In this document: piece by piece, positions 44,083 through 57,462 of the stretch | Layout of the letters: every line of letters begins with the position of its first letter | Position numbering within the stretch: position 1 is the first letter of the stretch | Assembly: GCA_030522415.1 (NCBI GenBank) | Contig: CM060127.1 | Location: 5,642,707 to 5,706,706 of the forward strand | Source: Channallabes apus | Lineage: Eukaryota > Chordata > Actinopteri > Siluriformes > Clariidae | Direction: 5' to 3' | Length of the DNA stretch: 64,000 nucleotides | Position numbers and translations under genes: made by a program | Notes under the pieces: generated by a model | Told to the model about the DNA's origin: nothing | Seen by the model: the letters and a program-made list of their open reading frames with translations, nothing else | Database searches by the model: none

Positions 44083-45019
44083 TCCCAGCCTCACTCAGAC
44101 TCCATCTCACAGACACACGCACCTATTTGTTTATTTATTTATTTATTTATTTATAAGCCCAGCTATACATTGATGATACATTGTCACGGCCATTTTGACC
44201 GGTGCTGCTGAGATGGCTCCGTGTGTGTGTGTGTGTGTGTGGAGCAGCAGGGACAGATTCACACCGCGCAGGATGCAGGCTGCTCCATGTTAAACCACAC
44301 GCAGTGTGCGCGCGCTGGGGAGGGAGCAGGGAGCCATTTCGGGTTCTCAATGAGAGGGAGCGCGCGCATGTGTGTGGAGTGTGTGTGTGTGTGGTATGTA
44401 TGTGTGTGAGGCTTGAGCTTCAGGTTCTTTAGGTGTATTCATGTCAGGATGGTTAATCCCAGACAGACACACACACACACACACACACCTGCGCTGAAAA
44501 ACGCACTGTTATAATGCTTGAGTGTGTTGTTATAACCTGTGTGGGATGAACATGTCCCTCATCACTGCATCAAAAGCTCTGTCTCTGTCTCTCTCGCTCT
44601 CTATCCAGTCTGACTGGTTTCTCCACTCCTATTGATTGCTCTTTATTTATTTCAGCCCATGGTGGTGGTGTTTGAAGGGTGAAGGAGGGGATGATGGAGG
44701 TAGAGGTGGGGGGTGGAGGGGGGGTGGTGTGTTGGTCAGGGTGGGGGTTAGTGGGCCCAAATCCAACCCATTTGCATTTTTATGATCGATCAGGACTCCT
44801 GGTTTTTCTGTTCCATCACCGCGTGTTTTATTTATTAGGAGGCTGGACACGTTGCTGGTGCTGCACTTTGTATTCCAACCGCTTTTTTTGTTTCATGTTT
44901 CATTTTTTTTGACAGCCTTATATAATCTGATATATATTGTGTGTGTGTCTTGGTAGTAAAATGCGGCCTGCAGACTTTCTGCACCATCACTGAGAGAAAA
45001 TGCTTCAACCTCAGTGCAC

Positions 45020-45041
45020 TGTGTGTGTGTGTGTGTGTGTT

Positions 45042-45079
<38 letters not shown>
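45020..45079. repeat. (GT)n(GA)n compound microsatellite
   Basis: About 17 GT units are followed by about 12 GA units. A near-identical arrangement occurs at 45606-45669. Confidence 0.95.
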
Positions 45080-46059
45080 CGATCTCCCAGTGTGTTGGTC
45101 CACAGACATGGCTACCGCACTGCCGTAGCTCATTTGCACACACCGTGCATCTTTTCCTTCACCTCCAGTTATCTCGTCCATTTTCTAAACATGATTACAT
45201 CATCACGCCGCACAAGCTATAACTGTAACAGAAAAATATATTTACGCCTGAAATCGAGGAGCGAGCTCAGCGTCCTTTAAACTCACACACCGGTGAACAC
45301 CTCACCTTCACACACACCATCGTGGTGTTTTTATGTATTATGTAATCGCACAGAAAAGCACTTGATGGGCTGTGATTTTGGAAATAATGACATTTTATAT
45401 AATCACCATCATCATCACCATCAGCAGCATCGTGACGTGACACAGATCTTCATCTCCATCATCCTCCTCCGTCAGACAGAGAGAAAGTGAGACAGTCTGA
45501 GAGAGCGACAGAGAGAGCTGCCGTTGCCGTTTTTCTTCTTTATGCTGCAGCATTGAGCAGGAGTATGCACTCGTTGACCTGAAGGGACCAGAGGAGTGCG
45601 TGCGTGCGTGTGTGTGTTGGTGTGTGTGTGTGTGTGTGTGTGAGAAAGAGAGAGAGAGAGAGAGAGAGACGTGGGTGTGCACTGCAGCATGAATCCTTCT
45701 CCCGTTTATCCATTAACACACAGCGCTGGGTGGAGATTTTAGAACCTGGTGCTCCACAGGTCGAGGAAAAGAGTCTAAAATACAGACCAGGTGGTGCTGA
45801 TGTTGGCATCGTGTACAAATGTTGCAGACATTCCGATCATTTTGATTCATAAACATTTTTCACATTTCAGACACATTTCCATAATTTTGATTATGGCATT
45901 TTTTATTTTGGATTCTATAAAGCTGCATTTCGATATTGACCATTATTAAAAGCTCTGCATAAATAAAAATCAATTAAAAAGATCTTCCAGATGTGAATGT
46001 TACAGATTATGTAGATGTTGTCGCTGTAGCTGATCAAATGTTGTAGATGTTAGAGATTT

Positions 46060-46440
46060 AGTATGAGTGAAAGATAATATAAATATTGGTGACATTACAG
46101 ATGTTGTAGGTGTTGAATATGTTATAGGTGTTGGAGATGTTGGAGATTTTGGAGATGCTGCAGATGATATTATAGATGTTGGAGATGTTATAGTTGTTAT
46201 ATATGTTGGAGATTTTGTAGATGTTAGAGATTTTGTGGAAGTTGGAGACGATGTAGATGTTGGAAATGGTGAAGATTACATATATGCTGTAGGTGCTATA
46301 ATCGTACGATGTTATAAATGTTCGAAATGTTTTAGATATTATAGATGTTGGTGAGCATGTTGGAGATGTTATAGATGTTGTTAGAGATGTCATAGAGGTT
46401 GTGAATGTAGATGATGTACAGCGGTGACCAAATATATTGA
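46060..46440. repeat. Degenerate GATGTT-type tandem repeat
   Basis: Variants of gatgttggagatgttataga recur for about 380 bases with changing spacing (multiples of 3). The frames are open by chance of composition, not coding. A GATG/GATA cluster follows at 46732-46792. Confidence 0.8.
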
Positions 46441-47637
46441 GACAAATGTAAAATTCAGTGTTCTTTCTCTTTTTTGTTAATAATGACAAGATAAGATATC
46501 AAGATAATAGGAATATTTTTTTATATTTTCTGCAGTTGAAGTTGAAATATCAGTACTTCGTATGAAGTACTTGAAAATGTTGGTGCTGTTGCAGATGTTG
46601 GTGATGCTATAGATTGGGTGAGATTAATGGTAAAAGATTGAAGGATGATAATAATAATATTTTAGATGATCGACATATTGGTTTATGGAAAAATACATGG
46701 CTGGCTGAGAAGATTGAAAATAAACAGATGGATGGATGAACAGATGGATAGATGGATGAACAGATGGATAGATGGATGAAGAAATGGATAATGGTCAGAG
46801 GGATTGTGCTGGTTCTACACCACTGAATTATACGATCTGCTTTATGGCGGTCCAGCTATATGGTTTATAATGTAGCTCCACCCAATTCCCCATAAAGATT
46901 CTGACAGATTCTGAAGTGTAAATCGAGTGGTGACACCACCTTCAGCCTCACCCTTCCTAACATCAGCAGTTTTAATGCACACATTATTTATCTGTTCCGG
47001 TGAAGATCTGAACATCACTTGTTCCTTTTGTTCCTTTAAACATCTGAACATCATTTCTTTCTTCTGACTCCGGAACATCTAAGCGCTTCTCATTCCTCTC
47101 ACTCATCTGAACTTCTGAACATCACTCATTCCTCTTGTTCCTCTGAGACATCACTCACTCCCTTAAACATCTAAACGCGACTCGTTCCTCTTATTAATCT
47201 CGTGCCTCTGAACATCTAAATGTCACTCTTTCCTCTCATTCGTCTCGTTCCTCTGAGCATCTGATCGTCACCTCAGTCTCAGGACTTCGCTCTGTCGAAT
47301 CTAATAAGATAAGTAAGAATGGCATGTTTGTCAGTTAGAACATTATGCTTGTGATTCTTCTTGAGTGCAACAGAAAATCCCCCACAACCTCCACAAACCA
47401 GATGACTGGAAGAAAAGCACACAGGATTGTATGAAGGATGGATGAACAGACAAATTACTGAGTAAATAGATGCATGAATGGATGGATGGATGAGTGGATG
47501 GATGGATCTCTGCTTTTTTTAGAAAGGCAGCTGAGCTGGTTCTTTATGTGTAATATGCAAGGAATTACACACACTGACTGACATGCTTGTTTTCTCTTAC
47601 ATACAGCTATTTACCCACCTTTAAAAAAATGTATATA

Positions 47638-47850
47638 CAGTCAGGTCCATAAGACTGTGAGAGTGTCAGGGTGGGTGTGCGCCTTTCTTCTCCATCATGT
47701 GTGTAAAGAAGACATCAGGTTGTGACTGAAGTGTCGACTTTCGGCTTTAATTCAAGCCTTTAACTTAAACATTATTTTAAACTGTTTAGGAGTTACAGAC
47801 ATTTATTACTAAATTGTATTGCTCAAAAGTATTTGGACAGACTTGCATTA
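47638..47850. mobile_element. Degraded Tc1-type MITE
   Basis: The left end reads acagtcaggtccataag, and the right end, inverted, shares gtccaaatacttttgagc. The middle, gactttcggctttaattcaa, is typical of this fish family. Confidence 0.5.
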
Positions 47851-49029
47851 TTATAAATATTAGGATCTTTTTTAATACTTGCATCAACAAAAGTGTATCC
47901 TGATGGCACATGGTCAGGTGGGGGGTTGGATTTTGGGATTTTAACAAATATAAAAGTGCAGAATATCAACTAGGAAATGCAAACCATGAACAAAAACATC
48001 TGTGAACCTGTCTGTCCTTGACCTCATCAGCACTCAGGAAGACGAGTGTAATACACAAGGACACATCACACGACCTGCACCTGTACATAGTGTACAGCTT
48101 TAAGTCAGGGCAAAGTACACAGTGTCTGCCTCTCTGGGCACAGAGTCAGGAGTCCATAACTGTCTCTGGATAGCATGACCTCCTCTCTGTCACCTTCAAC
48201 ACTTCACTATGTGCTTTAGCCTCCCTTGGCTCAGGGTAGCATGACCTCCTGTCTGGGTAGCATAAGCCTCTCTTTAGCTGCCATGAGCTCCTCTACTTCT
48301 CTCTGAATAGCATGAACTCCTCTTTGAAGAGCATGACCTTCTTTCTGGACCTCCTATTTGGAATCGCAAACTCTCTTCTTTGGATAGCTTGAATTCCTGT
48401 AGCCTCCATCTCTCAGTGACTCAGACACACTTCTGGCTACCGGCTACCAACCAGACGATATTCAACAGACCAGGTTCTGAGGTTCTGATGATGCTCTCGT
48501 AAGGCTCTGGTGAGCTTCTCTTGTATGCTCTGGTCAGGTTCTGGTGAGATTGTTAGTATGCCCTGAATGTGGTTGAGAGCTGCTCCCTGAAGTGCTTTAC
48601 ATGAAAGCACCATTCATAGCCAGAGTTTACTTTCTGGTGGTTTGTGGTCTCTTGATTGTAGCCTTTTTTAAAGAGTAATGGGGGCAGCTCAAGAGAAGTA
48701 CAGTTATCAGGCCATACCCCAGGAGTATGGATAACCACATCATCCTTAATACAGTGCCACCACTCCTGTTCAGATGGTTTTACATGTGGAGGAGCACTGG
48801 CTCTTCTAATGGCTACATCTTCTTTGATCTCTCTGGGAGCAAAGGTGTAGATGTGGAAAGCTCCAAGTGGGTATTGGAGGAAGAAGCCACAAAAGAAGAG
48901 TCATGCTTCTATACTGCATGGACAAATCAAGTAAGACTAACCTTTAAAATTCTCCTGTGGTTTGTAATAGCCAAAATTGGGAAGTGCTGCTTCACTACAC
49001 TACACTGTGGTTGATTACTAAACTCCAAA

Positions 49030-49690
49030 GGAAGACCTGAAAACTCAGTCTGGGTCAAGGATGACATCTAAGACTTATCCAGAGTCAGTACGGTCCAATG
49101 CAACAGAAGACCTACTGTAACTCAAATTGCTAAAAAAGTTAATATTGGTACTGATAGAAAGGAATCAGTACATATAGTGCAGGGCAGTTTTCTACGTATG
49201 GACCTGCATATCAGGGTGCCTATGTTGACCCATGTCCTCCACCCAAAGCTCCTACAATGTGCACATGAGCATTACCAATGGGACAAAGCCGAGCTGGCGT
49301 ATGCAGTGTGATTTTCTGGGCGATCCTGTACTGGAAAACCTTGGACCTGCCATTCATGTGTGTATTACTCTGATACGTACCACCTACCTAAACACTGTTA
49401 CAGACCGAGTTACACCCCTTCATGGAGACAGGGTCCCTCAATGGCAATGTCCTCCTTGAGCAGGATAATGTGTCCTGACACACTGCACACATTGTTTAGG
49501 AATAGTTTGAGGAACATTACAAAGATTTTAACTTCGCCTCAGTATTCTTCAGATCTCAGATGGTCTGGAGAAGCAAGTCTGATCCATGGAGGCTCCACCT
49601 CAGACACTTACAGAACTTAAAGGGTCTGCTACTGACAGCTTTACTATTAAATGAGTTCTAGCTAAGCTGTCTGTTTTATCCCGCTACCAG
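49030..49690 (+). pseudogene. Tc1/mariner-type transposase remnant
   Basis: Scattered frames hold RTTYLNTVTDRVTPLHGDRV, then QDNVS and a degraded HTAHI, then FEEHYKDF-like residues, as in a DDE transposase middle with the Asp-Asn block. Several stops are present and no terminal repeats are clear. The superfamily assignment is by general pattern only. Confidence 0.5.
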
Positions 49691-51115
49691 CATTAAGGTG
49701 GTGAGATGTGAAAGGTATGTTTTTTGTCCACCCGAAGGGGTGGATAACTATAGGAGCTAAAGACAGAATCACAATACTCTACACACAGAGTCCCAAAAGT
49801 GACATAACAGTCTTGCAGCTAGAACAAAATTAAATAGAAAAAAAATTACATAATAATATTGCTATAATACAATGCTGTTATAACTCTGTGCAATACCGGG
49901 CAGCTGTTATGGATAATTAATCAACACTTTCTGATTTAGAAATTAAGCAGCATATGTAAATATCAATTCTAGTAGTAATGGTACAGAAAATATTTTTTAA
50001 ATCAATTTACACAGCTCCTAATAAAACTGATAAATAATCAGAAATAATTCCTAAATGGTAAGGATAGATAAATGAACAGATAGAAGGATAATCAGATCAG
50101 TTCTATAATAATATTATATTTAGCACCACTTAGTGAATAAATGATTCTCTGTTCTTTATCAATGAGACGCACCTTAAGTGGATGAAACTAAAGCGTCCTA
50201 AAGCGACCCTCATTACTGCCAGGTTTAGTTTTACCTGATTACTGAAATAATGTGCTCCGTCATGGAGCTGTGTTTACTCTGCAGTGTGTGTGTGTGTGTG
50301 TGTGTGTCTGAAGGAGAGAGAGACGGGTGTGTAAGGTCACACACAGCCACCGGCGGCCTTTGATACTAAATTTAAAACTGCTGCGGTGGAATGAAACTGC
50401 GGTTACGACAAAAATGTCCGCTGCTGCTGAACGCGGGGATGAAATCTCACCACCATGTCACATCGAAACTGTTTAATATTGAGGAGGTTTTTTTGTACCT
50501 AGTCTTCTTACATCTTTGCAGTGCTGCAAATTATTTCCCTGCAGGGTGTTTTAGTTAATAATTAATCTCCGCACTGTTCATCACAAACATAACTGATCAG
50601 GAAATTGATATTTGCTACCTGAAGCTACAGCGCTAATGTAGTGCTAACAAGTAAAGGATTTTATAGCTGTGTGTAGCATTGGTCACATGGGTGTAAAAAT
50701 GTGGACATGACTCCACACAGTGCTAATATCGCTGCTGACTTGGGAGGAGCTAGTGGGTTAGCTTCATGCTAGCATGCTAGCTCATAGTTTTGATTGATAC
50801 TCCTATTTCCTCTTTTCTTCTTCATCACTAAGGCTAAGCTAACCTTAACATAAGTTAGCATGTCCTTGGTCCAAAGCTGTGGAGTCACAACGTGATCCAA
50901 TATTTTATTTATTTGAATGTGTTTGATCCATAAGGCTTAAAGTTTTATAATAAACAGCACATATTCGTAACTGTTTTTAAAGCTAAGCTAACTGTTATAA
51001 CAACAATAGCTCCATGAATGTGGATGTGGCTATTTAAATTAGATGTCTATCAGGCCATATCATATGCAAATATATTTTTAACAGCTGAAGGTGATTCATC
51101 AGTTGTGCTGTATGT

Positions 51116-51153
<38 letters not shown>

Positions 51154-51359
51154 TGAGTAGATGTAGTGCTCATACTTTATAATGTACTTCCTGATGGATG
51201 TGTGAGTGTTGAAGTTCTCACTGATACACTAAACACTCATCTGACCTCCAGCTCTGTGTTCCAGACACCTGAGCCTTAACTTTGCACTTTATTTGATTAC
51301 ACACACTGTGTGAGCAGCACTATATCCTATAACTACCATAAGAGAGAATATGGGATTCA

Positions 51360-52130
51360 GGGAGTTGCTGGAGTTGGAAGGATTTAGAGGGGTTGGCGAG
51401 GGGTAGGAGTGGTTGGGGAGGAGTATGAAGTATTGGAGGGGTTGTTGTACAAGGGGTTGGTCAGATTTTAGGGGTAGGACGGGCTACGGTTGATACAGTT
51501 TGGATGGGTTGAGGTTGGAGGTGTTATACGGGGGTTGTTGAAGGTGTAAAAGATTTTGGTGGGGTTTTTAGGTATGATGGGGTGGGAGGTGAGTTGAAAT
51601 TGTTGTATGGGATAGGAGGGGTTTTAGTTGTTGGAGGGGGTTGTGGTTTGGGGGGTTTAGTGCTGAGGTTTGAAGGGGCGTTTAAGTATTTCAGATGTAT
51701 GAGAGGGGTAAGAGGGAGGTGGGGCAATTGGGGGCTTTGTGGTATTGTAGGGGTGGGAGGGGGTTAGAAGTGTTGCAGGAGGAAAGATGGGGTTGAAGGT
51801 GTTGCAGCAGGTAGGAAGGTGTTGGGGGAGTCGAGGTGGATGGGGTATTGCAACAGGGGGTTGGATGTGTAGAAGGGTGTTGGAATTGTTGCAGGAGATA
51901 GGAGGTCGGAGCAGGTTGAAGGTGTTGCAGGGGTTATGATGGGGTTGAAGGTATTAGAGGGGGATGGAGGTGTTGGAGGTGTTTCAAGGGGTAGGAGGGG
52001 GATGGAGTGTTTGAGGGGTTTGTGGTATTGGAGGGGTAGGAGGGGGATGGAGTGTTTGAGGGGTTTGTGGTATTGGAGGGGTAGGAGGGGGATGGATGTG
52101 TAGATGGGACAGTAGGGGGATGGGGTGGTG
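51360..52130 (+). repeat. G/T-rich degenerate minisatellite
   Basis: Units like ggaggggttggaggggtagg recur with varied spacing. The best block is two exact copies of a roughly 57-base unit near 52003-52090. The plus strand has many runs of three to six G and could form G-quadruplexes. The complementary strand gives Pro-rich frames (PSYPSNTTNPSNTP) that I take as artefacts. Confidence 0.8.
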
Positions 52131-53405
52131 GGTAGAGGATCAATAAATCAGGATTGATTAGTAATAAATATTCCATTGGTTCTGCTGTAGCGTGTAGAGA
52201 GAAGTCCAGGGCCGCGGGGCAGCTCATTAAAGAGAGGGCCGGGGCAGAGAGGTAACTCTCTTCTAATGCGCTGTAACTGTGCTGAGTCACTCTGAAGGTC
52301 CTCCATTGATTGCTCGCTCCTCAGCATGCAGAAACCAAAACCCACAGAGTCCACAACGTGGACCTGAGCGCTAAAATACCCATGGCTGCAGCTACAACAA
52401 CACATACACACACACAAACTGCTGTGACTTTTAAAAAGGGGAGAAAATAAACACACTGACAGAGTGATGGAAACACTCACTCTCATATTCATGATACACT
52501 AATGATCCTTCTGAGGAGCTTCAGTGCCAATTTCTAAACACACACAGACACACACACACCCACACACACACGGTGATGAGTCACAATGCACTCACACCTA
52601 CAGCTGTCTTTAGAAATGTCATTGAGCTCCAGATAAATCCAGCACTCGTGTCTCTGTACTGCAGAAGCGGTTCTGATCCATATCTCTGCTTTTAGAGCAA
52701 ACACACTGTCTCCATCGTTTACTAAAAACATAACACTCATTATTTAGCAGCTCAGAGAGACTGACTCCATTGCTCCATCACGCCATTACTTCATCCTGCA
52801 CTCAGCCTTATTCTACATTTATTTTTACTTTATTTCACTTTATTATGCTTCAGCACTTTATTATTATTAATTAAAAGTAATATCGATTTAATTTGGCCAT
52901 TAAGTGGTATTCAAATATGAATGTTGTGTTTGTGTTGTACACTGTGTGTAACTGTCGCAAACTCTGCGTGCATACAGTATGTCCGTCTGAGGTCTGAGCA
53001 CTGGTGTGTAGAGTTTCAGGATTAAATCCTCACAATGCAGGCTTGAGTCGACGCATCACTCTCACACACTCTCACACACTAACCTTGGCTTAATGACTGC
53101 GCTGCTTATTAAATTTGGTTTCATACACTGGAGTGTCACATGCTGCTGTTCACACATCAGCATCCTGAGTATAGAGAATTATATTAGATTGTTTCTGATT
53201 AGATTTACACAAAAGTTAGATGAGCAGGAGCGTGCATTGGGACAACAAGGTGATTGTGCATTTTTATTCATCTTGAGTAAATGCTCAGAGTCATGCTGTG
53301 TTAAATCACTACCCTGTGTACAGTGTGTGTGTGTGTGTGTGGGGGGGGGGGTAATTTGGAAATACCTCACTCAGGAACAAACAAACTTAATCATTATAGT
53401 TTAAT

Positions 53406-53409
53406 GATT

Positions 53410-53448
<39 letters not shown>

Positions 53449-53475
53449 TACTTTATTAGTAGAAAAGGGAAATTG
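53406..53475 (-). mobile_element. LINE tail with (GATA)n
   Basis: A run of about ten gata units is followed by gattactttattagtagaaa; on the minus strand this is the aataaagtaatctatctatc tail of a fish LINE. Confidence 0.5.
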
Positions 53476-53820
53476 GTATAATGCAGTTAACACTGAACAC
53501 TGGGAAAAAATTGAATCAGTTACATATCATGATTTTTTTAGTGTCGTGTGTCACCACACTGACTCCAAAATTCTAAAATAAAAGAAATCATAATTTTAAC
53601 TTTTATACATTTGCATTTGAGATGGTAATATATCACAGTTCCTCTATAATCCTAGAGGTGGTGCTATAAATATGTTTAGAATTGTAATATGGAATCAGGA
53701 TATTTATATTTATACTTACAGAATTGCAATACAAATTGAATTGGCATTGAGATATCATGATAAAATCATATCAGGTGATCCCTGGTGTTTCCCGTCCTTA
53801 ATAACCACACATGTACACAC

Positions 53821-54342
53821 TAGAGATGGGAAGTTTGAATCATTTAGTGACTCGGTTCATTGAATCTCGTTCATCATAATGAGCGAATCTTTTTTTGAGT
53901 CATTTAGTACTAAAATAAAATAAAATGTTCCATTTTCAGTAAACAGACCCCCAATACGTCTACAGTACATATACAAATTTCGGCTACAGTTTCATTAATG
54001 AAAATATTACAATGCAGCTAAGGACATATTATGATAAACAGAATGAGTACAGTAGCTCACCTCTCGTATCTTCTAGTCCGAGTCGCTTGTTCTTTTAAAT
54101 CTATTGCACTGCATAGCGTCTGTGGGAGTCACGTGACAAAAGAACGAACAATTCTGACCGAAAAGACTCGAAGGTAACTACTCATTTCTGTTTCTGTACA
54201 TAACCTACAGAGGTTTCGCGATGCTTTGCGCATGCGCTTCCAGTAGAAAATTAACGAATCAGTCTCCGAGACTACTCATTTTTCTGAGTCATGTTAAAGA
54301 TGCGTTCAAAAAGAACGATCCGTTTATGAATGACCCATCACT

Positions 54343-54343
<1 letters not shown>
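53821..54343. mobile_element. hAT-like MITE
   Basis: The ends tagagatggg and cccatcacta are inverted repeats. Flanking octamers gtacacac (53813-53820) and gcacacac (54344-54351) agree at 7 of 8, but the right one merges into a (CA)n run, which weakens the point. An NRF-1-like palindrome gcgcatgcgc lies inside at 54228-54237. Confidence 0.6.

Positions 54344-54345
<2 letters not shown>

Positions 54346-54382
<37 letters not shown>
54346..54382. repeat. (CA)n microsatellite
   Basis: About 18 CA units adjoin the right end of the hAT-like MITE. Confidence 0.95.
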
Positions 54383-54385
<3 letters not shown>

Positions 54386-55212
54386 GGTTGAATGAAACCT
54401 CAGTACCAGTTTGACTTGTTTTATTCAGAACCATAATGTAACCATCCACGTTTAAAACTAACTCATTATCATGGTGCGTTAGCCACTTTACCATCAATCA
54501 TTTTTGTCATTTTAGTTAAATATGAATTTTGTGTTCCGTGTAGATGTTTAGACTGGAATAAGACAAGTAAATTAGTGCTATAATACACACTCAGTATCAT
54601 TACTGGGAATACTACCTGTCTTACACTCCCATTATTAGCCTAACTCACCATAATGCTAGTTCAGGTGTTAGCCTGTTTACTCTCAGGTCCATTCAGCTGG
54701 TCACTTGTGTACTGACACACCCTGCTCACCTGACATCCCGAACTCTCGCTCATTGGGTGAAACCTTTCTCATGTTTACCTACACACTTATATTAAGGTCA
54801 CACATCTCTCTCTCTTTCTCTTTTTCTCTCTTTCTCTCTATTGGTGTGTGTGTTTGTGTGTATGTGTGTGAGAAGCTGACAGATGGTCTGAGGTGTGTAA
54901 TCTGAGCCTCAGTTTGCGTAACGCTGCACCATTCAATGCACACACATCAACCACACACACCATAATGTAAAACCATAGACCTTGATTTATATAAAAATCA
55001 ACAATGTGTTATTATTACATATTAAAATAATAATTACTAGGTTATTACAACAAAAGCCTGCTGAATTAACATTTACGTGATCATTTCCATAGGAACGGCT
55101 CATTCACAGGGACGTGTACCATGCATGTGACACTGATAATAAACAGTTTACAATAATCGCTGATGTGATAAAGTTTTCATGAAGTAGGAGATGTGTGTAT
55201 GTGTGTGTGATA

Positions 55213-55500
55213 TCAGTGGAAAGAGTGTGCTTGGATATCACACACTAATAACAATAGTAATAATAGTGTGGCCTGCCGAATCCATTCCACTTCCAGTCCT
55301 GGGGTGTGTTTGAGGTCATTTTCTGTTGCAACACCTAGATATGTCCAAGTTTCACCTGTGTAGCTGATGATTTGAGGTTCTCCTCTTTTTTTCATGCTGT
55401 CATCTACTCTGTGCAGTGCACCAGTTCCACCAGCAGCAGAAAAGCCCCAGAGTCTGATGCTCCCACCACCATACAACAGTTTCTACAGTGTTCTTGGGGT
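55213..55500 (-). pseudogene. Tc1-like transposase fragment
   Basis: On the minus strand MYGGGSIRLWGFSAAGGTGA matches the block YGGGSVMVWGCF of Tc1-like enzymes. It then degrades, with a garbled ENDLKHTPGLEVEW region. No ends are visible. Confidence 0.75.
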
Positions 55501-55844
55501 CAAACACCTCACCTTTATCCTCCTCACACACCTCTGGTCAGAACGTTAATCCAGAAGGCTTTGCTTGCTCCATGTGCTTAGCTGCAAACCTTAGTGGGGC
55601 TTGAAGGTGTGGATTTTGGAGCAGGAGCTTCTTGTTTCAGCCCATGTTGATGTAACGCTGGTTTTGACTGGAGACAGTGACATTAATATTCCAGCAGTGT
55701 TCACACAGCACTGTTGCCACACTGTAATGTTTACAATGCACTGTTTACACTGTACAGGTAGTCCCCGACTTACGAACACGTTCCACTCTGGGGGCATGTT
55801 TGTAAGTCCAATTTGTTCTTAAATCCAACAAAGTAAGCCTTATA

Positions 55845-57462
55845 CAGTGGTGTGAAAAACTATTTGCCCCCTTCCTGATTTCTTAATCTTTTGCATGTTT
55901 GTCACACTTTAATGTTTCTGCTAATCAAAAACCGTTAACTATTAGTCAAAGATAACATAATTGAACACAAAATGCAGTTTTTAAATGAAGGTTTACGTTA
56001 TTAAGGGAGAAAAAAAACTCCAAATCTACATGGCCCTGTGTGAAAAAGTGATTGCCCCCTTGTTAAAAAATAACTTAACTGTGGTTTATCACACCTGAGT
56101 TCAATTTCTGTAGTCACCCCCAGGCCTGATTACTGCCACACCTGTTTCAATCAAGAAATCACTTAAATAGGAGCTACCTGACACAGAGAAGTAGACCAAA
56201 AGCACCTCAAAAGCTAGACAACATGCCAAGATCCAATGAAATTCAGGAATAAATGAGAACAAAAGTAATTGAGATCTATCAGTCTGGTAAAGGTTATAAA
56301 GCCATTTCTAAAGGTTTGGGACTCCAGCGAACCACAGTGAGAGCCATTATCCACAAATGGCAAAAACATGGAACAGTGGTGAACCTTCCCAGGAGTGGCC
56401 GGCCGACTAAAATTACCCCAAGAGCGCAGAGACAACTCATCCGAGAGGCCACAAAAGACCCCAGGACAACATCTAAAGAACTGCAGGCCTCACTTGCCTC
56501 AATTAAGGTCAGTGTTCACGACTCCACCATAAGAAAGAGACTGGGCAAAAACAGCCTGCATGGCAGATTTCCAAGGCGCAAACCACTTTTAAGCAAAAAG
56601 AACATTAAGGCTCGTCTCAATTTTGCTAAAAAACATCTCAATGATTGCCAAGAATTTTGGGAAAATACCTTGTGGACCGACGAGACAAAAGTTGAACTTT
56701 TTGGAAGGTGCGTGTCCCGTTACATCTGGCGTAAAAGTAACACAGCATTTCAGAAAAAGAACATTATACCAACAGTAAAATATGGTGGTGGTAGTGTGAT
56801 GGTCTGGGGTTGTTTTGCTGCTTCAGGACCTGGAAGGCTTGCTGTGATAGATGGAACCATGAATTCTACTGTCTACCAAAAAATCCTGAAGGAGAATGTC
56901 CGGCCATCTGTTCGTCAACTCAAGCTGAAGCGATCTTGGGTGCTGCAGCAGGACAATGACCCAAAACACACCAGCAAATCCACCTCTGAATGGCTGAAGA
57001 AAAACAAAATGAAGACTTTGGAGTGGCCTAGTCAAAGTCCTGACCTGAATCCTATTGAGATGTTGTGGCATGACCTTAAAAAGGCGGTTCATGCTAGAAA
57101 ACCCTCAAATAAAGCGGAATTCCAACAATTCTGCAAAGATGAGTGGGCCAAAATTCCTCCAGAGCGCTTTAAAAGACTTGTTGCAAGTTATCGCAAACGC
57201 TTGATTGCAGTTATTGCTGCTAAGGGTGGCCCAACCAGTTATTAGGTTCAGGGGGCAATTACTTTTTCACACAGGACATGTAGGTTTGGATTTTTTTTCT
57301 CCCTAAATAATAAAACCCCTCATTTAAAAACTGCATTTTGTGTTTACTTGTGTTATCTTTGACTAATAGTTAAATGTGTTTGATGATCGGAAACATTTTG
57401 TGTGACAAACATGCAAAAGAATAAGAAATCAGGAGGGGGGCAAATAGTTTTTCACACCACTG
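55845..57462 (+). mobile_element. Tc1-like transposon, copy 2 (1,618 bp)
   Basis: It has the same ends as the copy at 4241-5861 and TA on both sides (55843-55844 and 57463-57464). The two copies are almost identical by eye over their whole length, including the inverted repeats, which suggests recent movement. Confidence 0.94.
56223..57245 (+). pseudogene. Tc1-like transposase with one early stop
   Basis: The ATG at 56223 is followed after nine codons by TAA (56250-56252), where copy 1 has CAA. The next ATG, at 56253, opens 330 codons to 57245 without interruption. These hold the helix-turn-helix region (GLGLQRTTVRAIIHKWQ), [16 protein letters not shown] and [15 protein letters not shown], so the full DD34E triad is present. 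Only the first ten residues are lost if translation restarts at 56253; whether that protein would bind the transposon ends is unknown. It is the least damaged transposase in the window. Confidence 0.9.

Noticed and set aside
46058..46489. Ile/Asn/Ser-rich minus-strand frame of 143 codons
   Set aside because: It follows from the degenerate GATGTT-type repeat; no start context or domain.
51934..52290. Pro/Ser-rich minus-strand frame
   Set aside because: It lies in the G-rich degenerate minisatellite and repeats with it.
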